The notes below the pieces were generated by a model, which saw only the letters and a program-made list of their open reading frames with translations, searched no databases and was not told the DNA's origin. This document shows positions 33,826-42,941 of a stretch of 64,000 nucleotides of DNA, piece after piece; position 1 is the stretch's first letter, and each line of letters starts with the position of its first letter. The stretch comes from a virus. A program made the position numbers and the translations under genes. The stretch is taken from positions 124,001 to 188,000 of the IMG/VR virus record IMGVR_UViG_3300032331_003609, one strand, 5' to 3'.

Positions 33826-34517
33826 TAAGTAAAGACACACTTAAAAAAATTCTATATTTTGATATAGAAACTGCCGGAATTAAAGAAACGTTTTCCGATC
33901 TAAAAAATTCAGATCCTAGACTTGCAAAGATTTGGGAAAAAAGATGTGTCTGGCTAAGAAAGAATTCTGGGGATGAATACAAGGAAGCAACAGAAGATCA
34001 ATTATGGGCAGACAAATCATCATTACATCCAGAATTTGCTAAAGTTGTTTGTATTAGCTTTGGAGCATATAATGGCGATGATGTTAAAATCCAATCAGTT
34101 ATAGGAGAGGAGAATGAAATTCTTGCAAATGCTAATAAGATTTTTAATAATGCAGTATCAAAAGGCTGGAAACTCGGGGGTCACACAATTAAGAATTTTG
34201 ACATACCCTTTGTTGGAAAAAGAATGATCATAAACAGAATAGATCCCTCGCCTTTGATTGGCCAATTAAACAGAAAACCCTGGGATTCTCCAGTAATAGA
34301 TATTTCAGAGATTTTTGCTTTTGGTGGATATGGCCAAACTCATTCTTCTTTGGATCTCATGTGCTCAGTCTTTGGTCATGAATCACCTAAAGATGAAATG
34401 GACGGATCTCTTGTCCATTCATATTTTCACTCAGGAAGAATAGAAGAAATAAAGAAATATTGCGAAATGGACGTTAAGTATCTTATAAAATGCTACGAGT
34501 CATTCTCTTTCGAATAG
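33813..34517 (+). CDS. DnaQ/PolB-type 3'-5' exonuclease
   Basis: A 234-residue DEDD-family 3'-5' exonuclease without a polymerase domain. Exo I is YFDIETAG (D17, E19). Exo II is GGHTIKNFDIPFVGKRM near residue 122, which includes the family's N-x-x-x-[F/Y]-D. Exo III is KKYCEMDVKYLIKCY near 216, where the Tyr is four residues before the Asp, as in DEDDy enzymes. An insertion near 55-70 contains KVVCISFGAYNGDDV, typical of PolB-like exonucleases. It probably acts in repair with the upstream glycosylase. Expression is from the shared early-type promoter. Confidence 0.85.
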   Translation: MANMISKDTLKKILYFDIETAGIKETFSDLKNSDPRLAKIWEKRCVWLRKNSGDEYKEATEDQLWADKSSLHPEFAKVVCISFGAYNGDDVKIQSVIGEENEILANANKIFNNAVSKGWKLGGHTIKNFDIPFVGKRMIINRIDPSPLIGQLNRKPWDSPVIDISEIFAFGGYGQTHSSLDLMCSVFGHESPKDEMDGSLVHSYFHSGRIEEIKKYCEMDVKYLIKCYESFSFE

Positions 34518-34533
34518 CATAGCACACACTATG

Positions 34534-34551
34534 GATATATACAATAAAATA
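34534..34551 (+). promoter_or_regulatory. Late promoter GATATATACAATAAAATA
   Basis: GATATATA begins 23 nt before the GTG start at 34557. The extended 18-nt string is identical to that before the 17430 gene. Confidence 0.72.
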
Positions 34552-34556
34552 TCCGG

Positions 34557-35303
34557 GTGGTCAATCGTATTAAAAATTTTAAACAGTGGATTTTAAATGA
34601 GGGTGAATTCTATCAGAATGAGCTTAATACCCTTTTTTGGACCAATTCTCAGTTTGATCCCTCTATAAGAGAAAAGCTACTTCAGATCGCTAATGAATTT
34701 TATCAAACGTTCAAATTAGAAATCCCAATCTCCGATATTCAATTAACTGGATCTTTAGCTAACTATAACTGGACACCTAAGTCAGATCTTGACGTTCACG
34801 TCCTAATAGATTTTTCTAAACTTAATCCAGATATTGCTTTAGTTAAAAAGGGAATAGACGGACAAAGATTTATCTGGAACTTAAGACATAATATAGTTAT
34901 GAGAGGACATGATGTTGAATTATATCTTCAAGACGTAAACGAGCCTCACATAGCTTCTGGTCTATTTTCTCTTTTAAATAACGAATGGATAAGAATCCCT
35001 AAGTATAATCCGCCCCAAATAGATGAAATGGATGTGCAAAAGAAGTTTGAGGGAATAGTAAATGATATAGATCAATTAAATGCTAATCTTGAAAGCGGAA
35101 GTTCAGCTATATCTCCGAGGGAGCTTTATGACCATTCAGAAAAGGTTAAATCTAGAATCATGAAAATGAGAAAAGAGGGTCTTGCAGAGAGGGGGGAATT
35201 CTCTGTAGAAAATTTAGTGTTTAAAAAGCTCAGAAACGAAGGATATATACAGAATCTTATCGACCTAATATCCAGGTCATACGAGAAAATTTATAACGAA
35301 TAA
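34557..35303 (+). CDS. Nucleotidyltransferase-fold protein with capsid-targeting-like N-terminus
   Basis: A 248-residue protein beginning with GTG. The N-terminus MVNRIKNFKQWILNE|GEF resembles T4 capsid-targeting peptides, with a gp21-type cleavage site after E15. The body has a polymerase-beta-type nucleotidyltransferase motif: LTGSLANYNWTPKSDLDVHV at 63-82, with the G-S pair and D77-x-D79 metal ligands, and a likely third acidic residue in the RGHDVELYLQDV strand near 120. The C-terminal 80 residues are helical. A late promoter and the position next to head genes suggest that the enzyme is packaged in the capsid. Its substrate is unknown. Confidence 0.72.
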   Translation: MVNRIKNFKQWILNEGEFYQNELNTLFWTNSQFDPSIREKLLQIANEFYQTFKLEIPISDIQLTGSLANYNWTPKSDLDVHVLIDFSKLNPDIALVKKGIDGQRFIWNLRHNIVMRGHDVELYLQDVNEPHIASGLFSLLNNEWIRIPKYNPPQIDEMDVQKKFEGIVNDIDQLNANLESGSSAISPRELYDHSEKVKSRIMKMRKEGLAERGEFSVENLVFKKLRNEGYIQNLIDLISRSYEKIYNE

Positions 35304-35314
35304 AAACCAAAAAG

Positions 35315-37840
35315 ATGTCAGGAATTTACAAAGGATACAATCCTATTTTCGAATCAATGAAGCAAGAGCTTTTTGAGGAGGAAACTAAAATAGACGTAGA
35401 TGCACTTATTAGAGCTATCTACGACACTTTTGTTAACCTAATAGTTAATGGAACAGACGAGGCAGTTAAAACTCCTGATGGATTTAAAGCATACATGGAA
35501 AAGGCTTTACAAGCCAGCTCTTTAAATGGTATTCAGGCTGAATTTGAAAAAAGAATAGATTTAATGGCTGCTACTGATAAAAGTCAAGCAGAAGCATTAA
35601 ACCAATCTAGATCCTATATTGGACAATTATTCTCATCATTAAAATCTGCAGTAGGTGAAGATTCCAAAGGTCTACAAAAAGCTATAGATAAAATGACATC
35701 TTTAATGGGATCTACAATAACTAGTTTTCAATCAGTTCAGGTTGAACTTCAAAAGAACGAAAGCTTAGTTAGCAGATACTTAATGGAAGATAATGAGCAA
35801 TTAACAGGAGAGGAAGCAGATTCTGAAGATGGATTAGCAGATAAATGGTATACCCAATTATCTAAAAATCTTTTAGACAGCGCAACGTCTTTTAAAGGAG
35901 AAACAGCATCTGCCATGGCTAGCAAAAATTTAGCTGGCAATTCCGAGGTTCAGAATTTTTCTCAATCTTCTCAGCAATATCTGGAGCAAGCAAAGCAATT
36001 AGCAATATCAGGGGGTAGGAGAGGATTATTTCAAACAGGAAAACTCCAAACAGCTTCAGGTCCTATGAAAGCTAAAGATTATAGAGTAAAGGCTCAAAAT
36101 CTTGTCAATGAGATAATCAGACAAAGAGAAGAATTTAGAAAATTAAATTACAAACTATCTAATATTCCTGCACCAACAAATCCAATCGTGGTTTGCCCAA
36201 CAGGTATGGCGTTTGATGTAGCAAAAAATGCTTGCGTATTTGTTACCGTTCCTGTAGTTAATACAGGAGGAGGAGGCGGGGACACTAAACCACCAAGGCC
36301 AAAGCCAACACCAGTTACAACTGGATGTACTTTTCCAGTTGCTATAGGAGCATCTAAATGCTCGGAGGTAGCAGCACTTCAAGGTAAATTGATTAGTATG
36401 GGATCTTGTATGGCTGATATCTTAAATGCAGCAGGGGGAGCAGATGGAAGATATGGTAAAGTAACAGCTAAGTTAGCAAACATCACTTATGCTTATATGA
36501 TGAAGTCAAATTCATTTAATGCAGCAGGAGAATTAACCCAAGAAATGTATAATGCTATAATGGCAGGAGGCCAGGTAATATACCAACAGCCACCAACAGC
36601 AGTGAAAGATTCATTAGACGTTTCTAAAGTTTTAGAAAACAAAACATTTGAAAAAGAACATCAAACAGGGACACCAGTTTTATCATTTGGTGATTTCTCT
36701 AAGATCCTAACAGAAGCTGTCTATTTAACTGAAGATGCAGGTATTCCTAATACATCAAGAAGCATAGCATCTTGTATATGTTCAACATATCAATCTGGAA
36801 ATATAGATCCAAATTGCTTCTCAATTGTCCCAGTACCAGTTCCAAACCCTACAGGAGGAACAGGAGCAACAGGAGGAACAGAGCCAATACCGGGTCAAGC
36901 AGATTGGAAAGGACTTAAATATGTTAATAGTGGATCTTATCCGGTTTCATTCGACGAAAGTCTTTTAAGTTTCTGGACCAAAGAAATAATAATTGATGCT
37001 TTAACATTCTGGGCACCAGGAGGAACATACGCTCTAAAAGCAGGAGCAACGGGTCTTAAATCATTAGGTATCAAGGGAGCCTCTAAAGCTGGAATGACAA
37101 AATTAGCTACTAAATTGGCAGCTAGCGCATCAACTAAAGCAGCTACACTAGGAACTGAAAAAGTAGCTTCTAAATTAGCTAACGTTTCTGCAGGATATTT
37201 TGCTAAATATGGTAGAATTCCTATCGCAAAGAGAACAGCAGCTGGACTTCTTGGAGGAACGGTTGGTGGTGCATTCTTTGACTTCATAGCGGGAAGAGAC
37301 ACTTTTGTTATCACATCAGTAGAAGGATTTGTAGAAAGAAACATGATAATGGGAATAGCTAAGGGTCTGACAAATACACTTGATGGATACTGCAGTGATG
37401 ACGATTGGGCATGCATAACACAGGTTTTAGCTATTACTAAAGGCGGTTGGACAGTGGACGAGGATGATAAAGCAGTATCAATTTGGTCACAGCTTAAGAA
37501 ATTCTACATGGAATCAGAAGGCGAGGAATTAATAGACGATATAAAGAGTGTTAAAGCTAAATTTGGAGATGTTGAAGGATATCCTAATGTTAAATCACTT
37601 TCTCCGCTTGCAAGTGTATCTGATCTTGATTGGGATTTAGCAAAAGCTGAGACTAATAGATTTGTTGATGCTCTTGAAAGAAACGAATCTAAGCTAGCGG
37701 AAAACCTTGCTAAACTTCCTGAAAAGTACGTTCAAGCATTCGTAGAGGGTGCTTATGATGAGATTGATGAAGAAGGAGAAGCAACTTCTGCTGACGGAAA
37801 AGAAGCTCCGGAGGAAAAAGCAATAAACAAACCTCAATAA
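35315..37840 (+). CDS. Large putative internal head protein with PG-binding-like motif
   Basis: An 841-residue protein. The N-terminus GYNPIFE|SMKQELFEEE carries a candidate cleavage site after E13 and matches the start of the 43780 product (IYNPLFE|SLLKK). Residues 25-290 are helical. A Cys- and Pro-rich linker follows (about 295-345). Near 375, ADGRYGKVTAKL resembles peptidoglycan-binding repeats (D-G-x-[F/Y]-G-x-x-T). A second targeting-like stretch, SFGDFSKILTEAVYLTEDAG, lies near residue 460. Residues about 560-680 are Ala/Gly-rich and amphipathic (KAGMTKLATKLAASASTKAA). The tail is acidic. It may be ejected with DNA, but no named family is recognised. Confidence 0.68.
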   Translation: MSGIYKGYNPIFESMKQELFEEETKIDVDALIRAIYDTFVNLIVNGTDEAVKTPDGFKAYMEKALQASSLNGIQAEFEKRIDLMAATDKSQAEALNQSRSYIGQLFSSLKSAVGEDSKGLQKAIDKMTSLMGSTITSFQSVQVELQKNESLVSRYLMEDNEQLTGEEADSEDGLADKWYTQLSKNLLDSATSFKGETASAMASKNLAGNSEVQNFSQSSQQYLEQAKQLAISGGRRGLFQTGKLQTASGPMKAKDYRVKAQNLVNEIIRQREEFRKLNYKLSNIPAPTNPIVVCPTGMAFDVAKNACVFVTVPVVNTGGGGGDTKPPRPKPTPVTTGCTFPVAIGASKCSEVAALQGKLISMGSCMADILNAAGGADGRYGKVTAKLANITYAYMMKSNSFNAAGELTQEMYNAIMAGGQVIYQQPPTAVKDSLDVSKVLENKTFEKEHQTGTPVLSFGDFSKILTEAVYLTEDAGIPNTSRSIASCICSTYQSGNIDPNCFSIVPVPVPNPTGGTGATGGTEPIPGQADWKGLKYVNSGSYPVSFDESLLSFWTKEIIIDALTFWAPGGTYALKAGATGLKSLGIKGASKAGMTKLATKLAASASTKAATLGTEKVASKLANVSAGYFAKYGRIPIAKRTAAGLLGGTVGGAFFDFIAGRDTFVITSVEGFVERNMIMGIAKGLTNTLDGYCSDDDWACITQVLAITKGGWTVDEDDKAVSIWSQLKKFYMESEGEELIDDIKSVKAKFGDVEGYPNVKSLSPLASVSDLDWDLAKAETNRFVDALERNESKLAENLAKLPEKYVQAFVEGAYDEIDEEGEATSADGKEAPEEKAINKPQ

Positions 37841-37844
37841 TAGA

Positions 37845-37853
37845 GATATATAG
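37845..37853 (+). promoter_or_regulatory. Late promoter GATATATAG
   Basis: GATATATAG followed by TAAAATAAATAAAAT, beginning 27 nt before the ATG of the protease-scaffold gene. Confidence 0.72.
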
Positions 37854-37871
37854 TAAAATAAATAAAATAGA

Positions 37872-39953
37872 ATGAGTCTTAACCCTGAATTCGTTTTGGT
37901 CTTGGAAAAATCTTCACATAACCTGAAGTCCGAGAAGAATGGTAACGAATATTATCTTGAAGGTATAGCAGCAGTGTTTGGTAAAGAGAATTCAAACCAA
38001 AGAATCTACGAGGAAAGAGAATATCTTCCCCATTTGCAATATTTAAAAGAAAAGATAGAACAAAAAAGATTAGTAGGTGAATTAGATCACCCTAAGGAAT
38101 TTGATGTGTCTTTAAAGAATATTTCACACCTAGTTGAAGAGCTTGCTTATGATCAAGAGAATAGAACTTTAAGAATTAAAGTTAGACTTTTAGATACACC
38201 AGCAGGTAAAATAGCTAAATCTTTAGTTGATGCTGGTATTCCAGTTTCTATCTCATCAAGAGCAGCAGGCAACGTGATGGAAAACAAAAAAGTACAAATT
38301 AAGAAGATTTTTACCTATGATCTAGTTGCTGATCCTGGATTTGAGAATGCTCAATTAGAAAGAGTTTACGAAAGCTATGGATACAATCTTAACGAAAAGT
38401 CAAAAAATGAATCCATTTTAAATGGTCTTCCTTTGATGAACGAAAGCTTAGGATTAGAAAATGATTCAAATTTTAAGATATATAGAATCAAAGATCAAGA
38501 TAAGATACAAAAGCTTCTAGATAAGGAGCCAAATAAGAGTTTAATCATGGAAAATAATTTCGTTACAGCGGAAGAAATGAATGGATATTCTAAACTAATC
38601 AAAAAAGAAATGGACACTATTAAAGGGTCTATTGAATCATTGAAAGGGATTAAAGAATCTTCCAAAATAACAGAATCATCTTCTCTTGAGGAAAGAGTTG
38701 GTAAGTTAGAAAAGTATGCTGATTATTTAGCAGAAAACCTAGAGGCATCTATTAAGTATGGTGAATACCTAGCTGAAAATTTAGAAGATTCAGTTTCTTA
38801 TTCTAAGTATCTTGCAGAGAACCTAGACAAATCTATTTCTTATGCAAAATATCTTGCTGAGCATTTAGATCACAATATCTCTTATTCTGAGTACATTGCA
38901 GAGAACGTTGACAACAACGTAACAGCAGTTAAAGGTCTAACAGAGAAAGTTGATCAATCTATTGCTTATGCAGAATATGTAGCAGAGAACGTAGACAAGA
39001 ACATTAAGTATAGCGAATACCTTGCTGAAAACTTAGATAAGAACATCTCTTATTCTGAGTATCTTGCTGAGAACGTAGATAAGAACATTTCTTATTCTGA
39101 GTACTTAGCAGAAAACCTAGATAAAGGTTTAGCTTATAGCGAATACTTAGCTGAGAAATTAGATAAGAACATTTCTTATTCTGAGTACTTAGCAGAAAAC
39201 CTAGATAAAGGTTTAGCTTATTCTGATTATCTTGGTGAGAACCTAGATAAGACAGTTCATTACAGTGAGTATATCGCTGAAAAATTAGCTAACAACATCA
39301 GCTATGCAGAATACATCGCTGAGTCTGTAAATGCAGCTTCAGGAACCGCAGAGGTAAAAGAAGCAGTAACAAAAGCAATTTCTGAAAACACAAGAACTTC
39401 AGGATATGCAGGAGATTACACAGAGATCTCTTCTAAAATTGACAATTTATTGAACACTGTCGGTAAACAAAAGACAGAAGAAATAGCAGAAAATAAGAAC
39501 TATCCTTTCTTAAAGCTTATGGGCGAACAAGGACAAAGAGAATTTTTATCACTGCACGAAGGCCAAAAACAAAAGGTCGCCAAATCCTTAAACGAAAACA
39601 ATTACTCATCCGAAAAAGAGGTAGTTGAAATTATGGGTAAAACTCTGAATGAGCAAAATCAATCCGGAGAAAAATTCCTAGATTTAATGCCAGAAAAATA
39701 CAAAACTACATGGGAGAATATGAATGAGTCTCAAAAGGCCTCTATATTAGCTCAAAGTAAGTTTCATAAATTGGATACTCCTTACCAAATCCAGAATTTC
39801 TGGGCTACAAGAGGTATTGCAGTTACCAAGGCAAATATCGAAAGAATAGACGAATCCCAAGAACAAATAACCGCAGCTCCTCAGCCAAAGGGAATATCTA
39901 GAGAATATTTAGATAATCTTTCTGAAGCTTTAGCTGTTAGGTTTAAAAAATAA
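37872..39953 (+). CDS. 21: Prohead protease (gp21-like) fused to repeat-containing scaffold
   Basis: A 693-residue protein. Residues about 25-160 are a T4 gp21/S78-type prohead serine protease: VGELDHPKEFDVS (H73), LLDTPAGKIAKSLVDAGIPV, SISSRAAGNV (catalytic serine 128 or 129) and TYDLVADP (D150). T4 gp21 is only 212 residues. Here, after a linker with possible self-cleavage sites (NLNE|K, LMNE|S), residues 281-490 hold fifteen 14-residue units of the type YSEYLAENLDKNIS, then a helical C-terminus. T4 encodes the core scaffold gp22 separately just after gp21; no separate gp22 gene is seen here, so this part probably is the scaffold. The capsid protein gene follows 15 nt downstream. Confidence 0.85.
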   Translation: MSLNPEFVLVLEKSSHNLKSEKNGNEYYLEGIAAVFGKENSNQRIYEEREYLPHLQYLKEKIEQKRLVGELDHPKEFDVSLKNISHLVEELAYDQENRTLRIKVRLLDTPAGKIAKSLVDAGIPVSISSRAAGNVMENKKVQIKKIFTYDLVADPGFENAQLERVYESYGYNLNEKSKNESILNGLPLMNESLGLENDSNFKIYRIKDQDKIQKLLDKEPNKSLIMENNFVTAEEMNGYSKLIKKEMDTIKGSIESLKGIKESSKITESSSLEERVGKLEKYADYLAENLEASIKYGEYLAENLEDSVSYSKYLAENLDKSISYAKYLAEHLDHNISYSEYIAENVDNNVTAVKGLTEKVDQSIAYAEYVAENVDKNIKYSEYLAENLDKNISYSEYLAENVDKNISYSEYLAENLDKGLAYSEYLAEKLDKNISYSEYLAENLDKGLAYSDYLGENLDKTVHYSEYIAEKLANNISYAEYIAESVNAASGTAEVKEAVTKAISENTRTSGYAGDYTEISSKIDNLLNTVGKQKTEEIAENKNYPFLKLMGEQGQREFLSLHEGQKQKVAKSLNENNYSSEKEVVEIMGKTLNEQNQSGEKFLDLMPEKYKTTWENMNESQKASILAQSKFHKLDTPYQIQNFWATRGIAVTKANIERIDESQEQITAAPQPKGISREYLDNLSEALAVRFKK
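38712..39341 (+). repeat. 15 x 42-bp coding repeat in scaffold region
   Basis: Fifteen tandem 42-bp units encode the 14-residue consensus [S/K]Y[S/A]EYLAEN[L/V]DK[N/S]I. Unit 6 (TAVKGLTEKVDQSI) is degenerate; units 8-13 are most alike, some nearly identical in DNA. There are no insertions between units. Confidence 0.85.
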
Positions 39954-39968
39954 ACATTTTTATAGAAA

Positions 39969-41726
39969 ATGCAACTTATCAATCAACATGAAATCTATGA
40001 AACCTGGGCACCAATATTGGAAAGCAAAACAGGTATTCAAGAGAGAGGTAAATTAGACTGGTTAACTAAATACTGTCATTACCACTCATTAAACGAATCT
40101 GCCGGAGCGTATAACTCTTTAGGCGTATTAAACGGTATGGGCCAAGTATCTCCTGCTTCTAACGTAGGTTTATCTGGCGGTCCTGCTGGCTTTTATGCAG
40201 GCGGATCTTATTCTGGAACTGGTCTTGGTTCTGGCGATAAATTCCCTTCTCTTTTACCTTTAGCTATTCAAGTAGCTGCTAAAACAGTAGGTTTTGATAT
40301 CGTTCCAGTTATCCCAATGAGCGGTCCTACAGGCGTATTATCATACTTAGACTATGTTTACGCAGGTGGTAAATTATCTGGTACTGACTCTGTATCTCCA
40401 TACACAGCAAACACTCCAGATTTAATTAAAGTTCCAACAACAACAGCTTCTCCAGTTACTGGTTTAGCAGTAGGAACCACTTACCTTTTAGGTGCTTCTG
40501 GTCTTTCTTCAACAAAAGACTTAGACTCTGCAGGTGTAGGTGCTTTAGTAGCTGGTAAATTCGTCGGTAGTTCAAGAATCGATGGTTTCCCAATTTTCCA
40601 AGTGGTAGCATTAACTGTAGGTTTCTCTATTGCTGACGCAATCGGGGCAGACGCAGTTATTTACTCTGGTTCATATAATACAGGTACAAAGGTTTATACA
40701 ATCTCTGCAACAGTAGGATATGCAAACGGTGCTGCTCAATTAGTTAAAACTTTAGAAGATCACGTACAAGGATTTACTGGTTCTGGCGTTGCTAACGACG
40801 GTACATGGTCTGGTCCTTATGTAGACGGTACTAAAGCTTACGATCCAATGTCAAGAGGAACTGCAGAAGGCACTTACTTCAAGTCATTAGGTCTTTCTAC
40901 ATTCACTAAGTTTGTAGAGGCTGGTACATTCCAAGTTGCTGCTTCTGTTACAACTGAGCAAATCCAAGATTTGAACAAGCAATTCGGTATCGACGTAGTT
41001 TCTATGATCGAGAACGCACTTGTTAACGAGGTTTCTCAAGCGATCAACAAGCACATCTTATCTAGAGCATTTGCTTTAGGTTGGTCTAACCACTATGAAT
41101 TTGCAAACACCGAATTAGGTGGAGCATCTTCTGCTTCTCTAAACATCAATTTAAATATTGGTTCTGGTGGAGCTTCAACCGCATCTTTCATCGGTAAGGA
41201 CAATGGATCTTTAACAATCTATACTCCTGGCGATATTGCTACAGGCGGATACGAGAACCAATCAACTGTACAAAGAAGATTATTCTCAAGAATCTTGGCT
41301 GCTGCTAACGTAGTAGCAAACAGAGGAAGAAGAGGACCTGCTAACTTTATTGTTACTAACGCTCAGGTAGCTTCTGCTTTACAAGATATTTCACAATTCA
41401 CATTTGCTCCTTTTACAAACACGTTAACTCAAAATAACGGTACTTTATATCCAGTTGGTTCAATCGCTGGTATGACCGTTTATGTTGATCAAAACATGTC
41501 TTTTGGCGATACGAGAGTATTAGTTGGAAGAAAAGGTGCTGATGACGAACCAGGTATGAAATTTATGCCTTACATGATGGCTGAGTCAATTCAGACTATC
41601 TCTGAAGGTACAATGTCACCTAAAATTGCAGTTAAGTCTAGATACTCTTTAGTAGAGGCTGGACATCATCCTCAAACAATGTACTTATGCTTCAAAGCTA
41701 TAGTACCTGCAACTGGTATCGCTTAG
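39969..41726 (+). CDS. 23: Major capsid protein, gp23-like
   Basis: A 585-residue T4 gp23-family capsid protein with HK97 fold. Conserved segments are FPSLLPLAIQVAAKTVGFDI, VPMSGPTG-like VIPMSGPTGVLSYLDYVYAG near 110, GIDVVSMIENALVNEVSQAI near 340 and RRGPANFIVTNAQVASALQD near 455. The N-terminus has the shape of a removable prosegment (ETWAPILESKTGIQERGKLD) ending HSLNE|SAGA, a predicted protease site after E43; T4 gp23 is cut after E65. A likely surface insertion lies at 150-290. A strong terminator follows. Codon use is GCT/TCT/AAC-rich compared with neighbours, as expected for a very highly expressed gene. Confidence 0.92.
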   Translation: MQLINQHEIYETWAPILESKTGIQERGKLDWLTKYCHYHSLNESAGAYNSLGVLNGMGQVSPASNVGLSGGPAGFYAGGSYSGTGLGSGDKFPSLLPLAIQVAAKTVGFDIVPVIPMSGPTGVLSYLDYVYAGGKLSGTDSVSPYTANTPDLIKVPTTTASPVTGLAVGTTYLLGASGLSSTKDLDSAGVGALVAGKFVGSSRIDGFPIFQVVALTVGFSIADAIGADAVIYSGSYNTGTKVYTISATVGYANGAAQLVKTLEDHVQGFTGSGVANDGTWSGPYVDGTKAYDPMSRGTAEGTYFKSLGLSTFTKFVEAGTFQVAASVTTEQIQDLNKQFGIDVVSMIENALVNEVSQAINKHILSRAFALGWSNHYEFANTELGGASSASLNINLNIGSGGASTASFIGKDNGSLTIYTPGDIATGGYENQSTVQRRLFSRILAAANVVANRGRRGPANFIVTNAQVASALQDISQFTFAPFTNTLTQNNGTLYPVGSIAGMTVYVDQNMSFGDTRVLVGRKGADDEPGMKFMPYMMAESIQTISEGTMSPKIAVKSRYSLVEAGHHPQTMYLCFKAIVPATGIA

Positions 41727-41750
41727 TATTAATTAAGTTAACCTTTAATA

Positions 41751-41778
41751 AAAAGCCTCTGAGAGATCAGAGGCTTTT
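41751..41778 (+). terminator. Rho-independent terminator after capsid gene
   Basis: AAAGCCTCTGA / TCAGAGGCTTT, a perfect 11-bp stem with loop GAGA, ends in a run of seven T. It closes the capsid transcript. Confidence 0.92.
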
Positions 41779-41804
41779 TTTATTCTCTTTCGAATCTATT
41801 GTGG

Positions 41805-41813
41805 GATATATAA
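41805..41813 (+). promoter_or_regulatory. Late promoter GATATATAA
   Basis: GATATATAA begins 24 nt before the ATG at 41829, just after the capsid terminator, and starts a new late unit of putative internal head proteins. Confidence 0.72.
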
Positions 41814-41828
41814 AGAAAAAGTTTACAT

Positions 41829-42941
41829 ATGAAGCTTATTGAAAATTTTAAATCATATAGTGATTGCAAAGAAGCATTAATAGAATCGTATGGTGATATT
41901 GATATTGCAAAAACCAAATTAATTAAAAAGGGATATTCATCGGATGATTTAGACGAAAGTTTAAATGCAATCAAAGAATCATTAGGCGATAAGATTATTA
42001 ACTTTTTTTCTAAAAATCTAGGGGGTGGTATTTCTAAAATAGACAGAATACTAAGAGATATAAAAGAAGAAGAAATTAGATTTATCAGGGACGAGCATGA
42101 AGCAGAATCTAAATTCTATAAATTAAGCACAGCACTAGGACAATTAAAAAGGGATAAAGCAGACAAGTCGGAAATGGATCAATATGTTATTAAATTGAAT
42201 AAGATTCAAAAATTAATAAGAGATTTAGTTTCTTCACACAGCTCTATTATGGATAGCCTAGAAAAACAAATAGATGTTCTAACTAATAAGAAGAATAGAA
42301 GAAGCGAGTACTATAACTTAAAAAGAGCAGAGGATGCTGTAGAGACTAAAAAACTAAGAGCAGAATTTAAAAAGAAGCTTATTAGTCAAGAAGATGATTC
42401 TGAGTACTTAAAAGATATTCAAAAGATTCTTGGAAATCCCAAAGATGCAGAGAAAGATTTAGAAAAAGCTAAGGAGAACCTAGCTAAAGAAAAAGGTGAA
42501 ATAGGAGCAAGCGACGAGGTTTCTAGAATGTCACCAGATAAGATAGAAAATATCTTGAGTGAATATCATAAAGAAATTATGGCTTCGCTCAAAGACGTTA
42601 AAGACTATACAGAAAAATCATTAGACAGGATTCAAGAGCTTTCTGATAATAAGAAAATGAATCAAGGAGCTTATAACAGTATGAAAAATACATTTGAATC
42701 TAAGATAAGTAAGATTTCTAAGTATGTTGAAGAAGCTAAGAGTAAAATATCACAAATAGGAACTTCCGATGAAGAGATAGGAGAAGATTCAAATAAAGCA
42801 ATAACTTATCTTTTGAACCTGGAAAAAGCAGTTACCAATATAAAGTATTATACTTGGCCAGCTGATGATCTTTCTAAAGAGAAAAAAGAGATTCAATCTG
42901 CTTTAGAAGTAGTAGAAGACGAAATACAAAAAGCAGCTTAA
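41829..42941 (+). CDS. Putative internal head protein, coiled coil
   Basis: A 370-residue, highly charged helical protein. The N-terminus MKLIENFKSYSDCKEALIE|S resembles a capsid-targeting peptide with a candidate site after E19; a second site is possible at AIKE|SLGD near residue 50. After the second site the sequence (DKIINFFSKNLGGGISKIDR) parallels that after the cleavage site in the next gene. The rest is coiled coil (KLIRDLVSSHSSIMDSLEKQ; AEKDLEKAKENLAKEKGEIG). It is unrelated to named families. It overlaps the next ATG by one base. The late promoter and its place after the capsid gene support a head-interior role. Confidence 0.68.
   Translation: MKLIENFKSYSDCKEALIESYGDIDIAKTKLIKKGYSSDDLDESLNAIKESLGDKIINFFSKNLGGGISKIDRILRDIKEEEIRFIRDEHEAESKFYKLSTALGQLKRDKADKSEMDQYVIKLNKIQKLIRDLVSSHSSIMDSLEKQIDVLTNKKNRRSEYYNLKRAEDAVETKKLRAEFKKKLISQEDDSEYLKDIQKILGNPKDAEKDLEKAKENLAKEKGEIGASDEVSRMSPDKIENILSEYHKEIMASLKDVKDYTEKSLDRIQELSDNKKMNQGAYNSMKNTFESKISKISKYVEEAKSKISQIGTSDEEIGEDSNKAITYLLNLEKAVTNIKYYTWPADDLSKEKKEIQSALEVVEDEIQKAA

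Noticed and set aside
38712-39341. 42-bp array considered as a CRISPR-like or origin iteron array
   Set aside because: Fully in frame, no spacers, and lies within a gene with strong homology on both sides.
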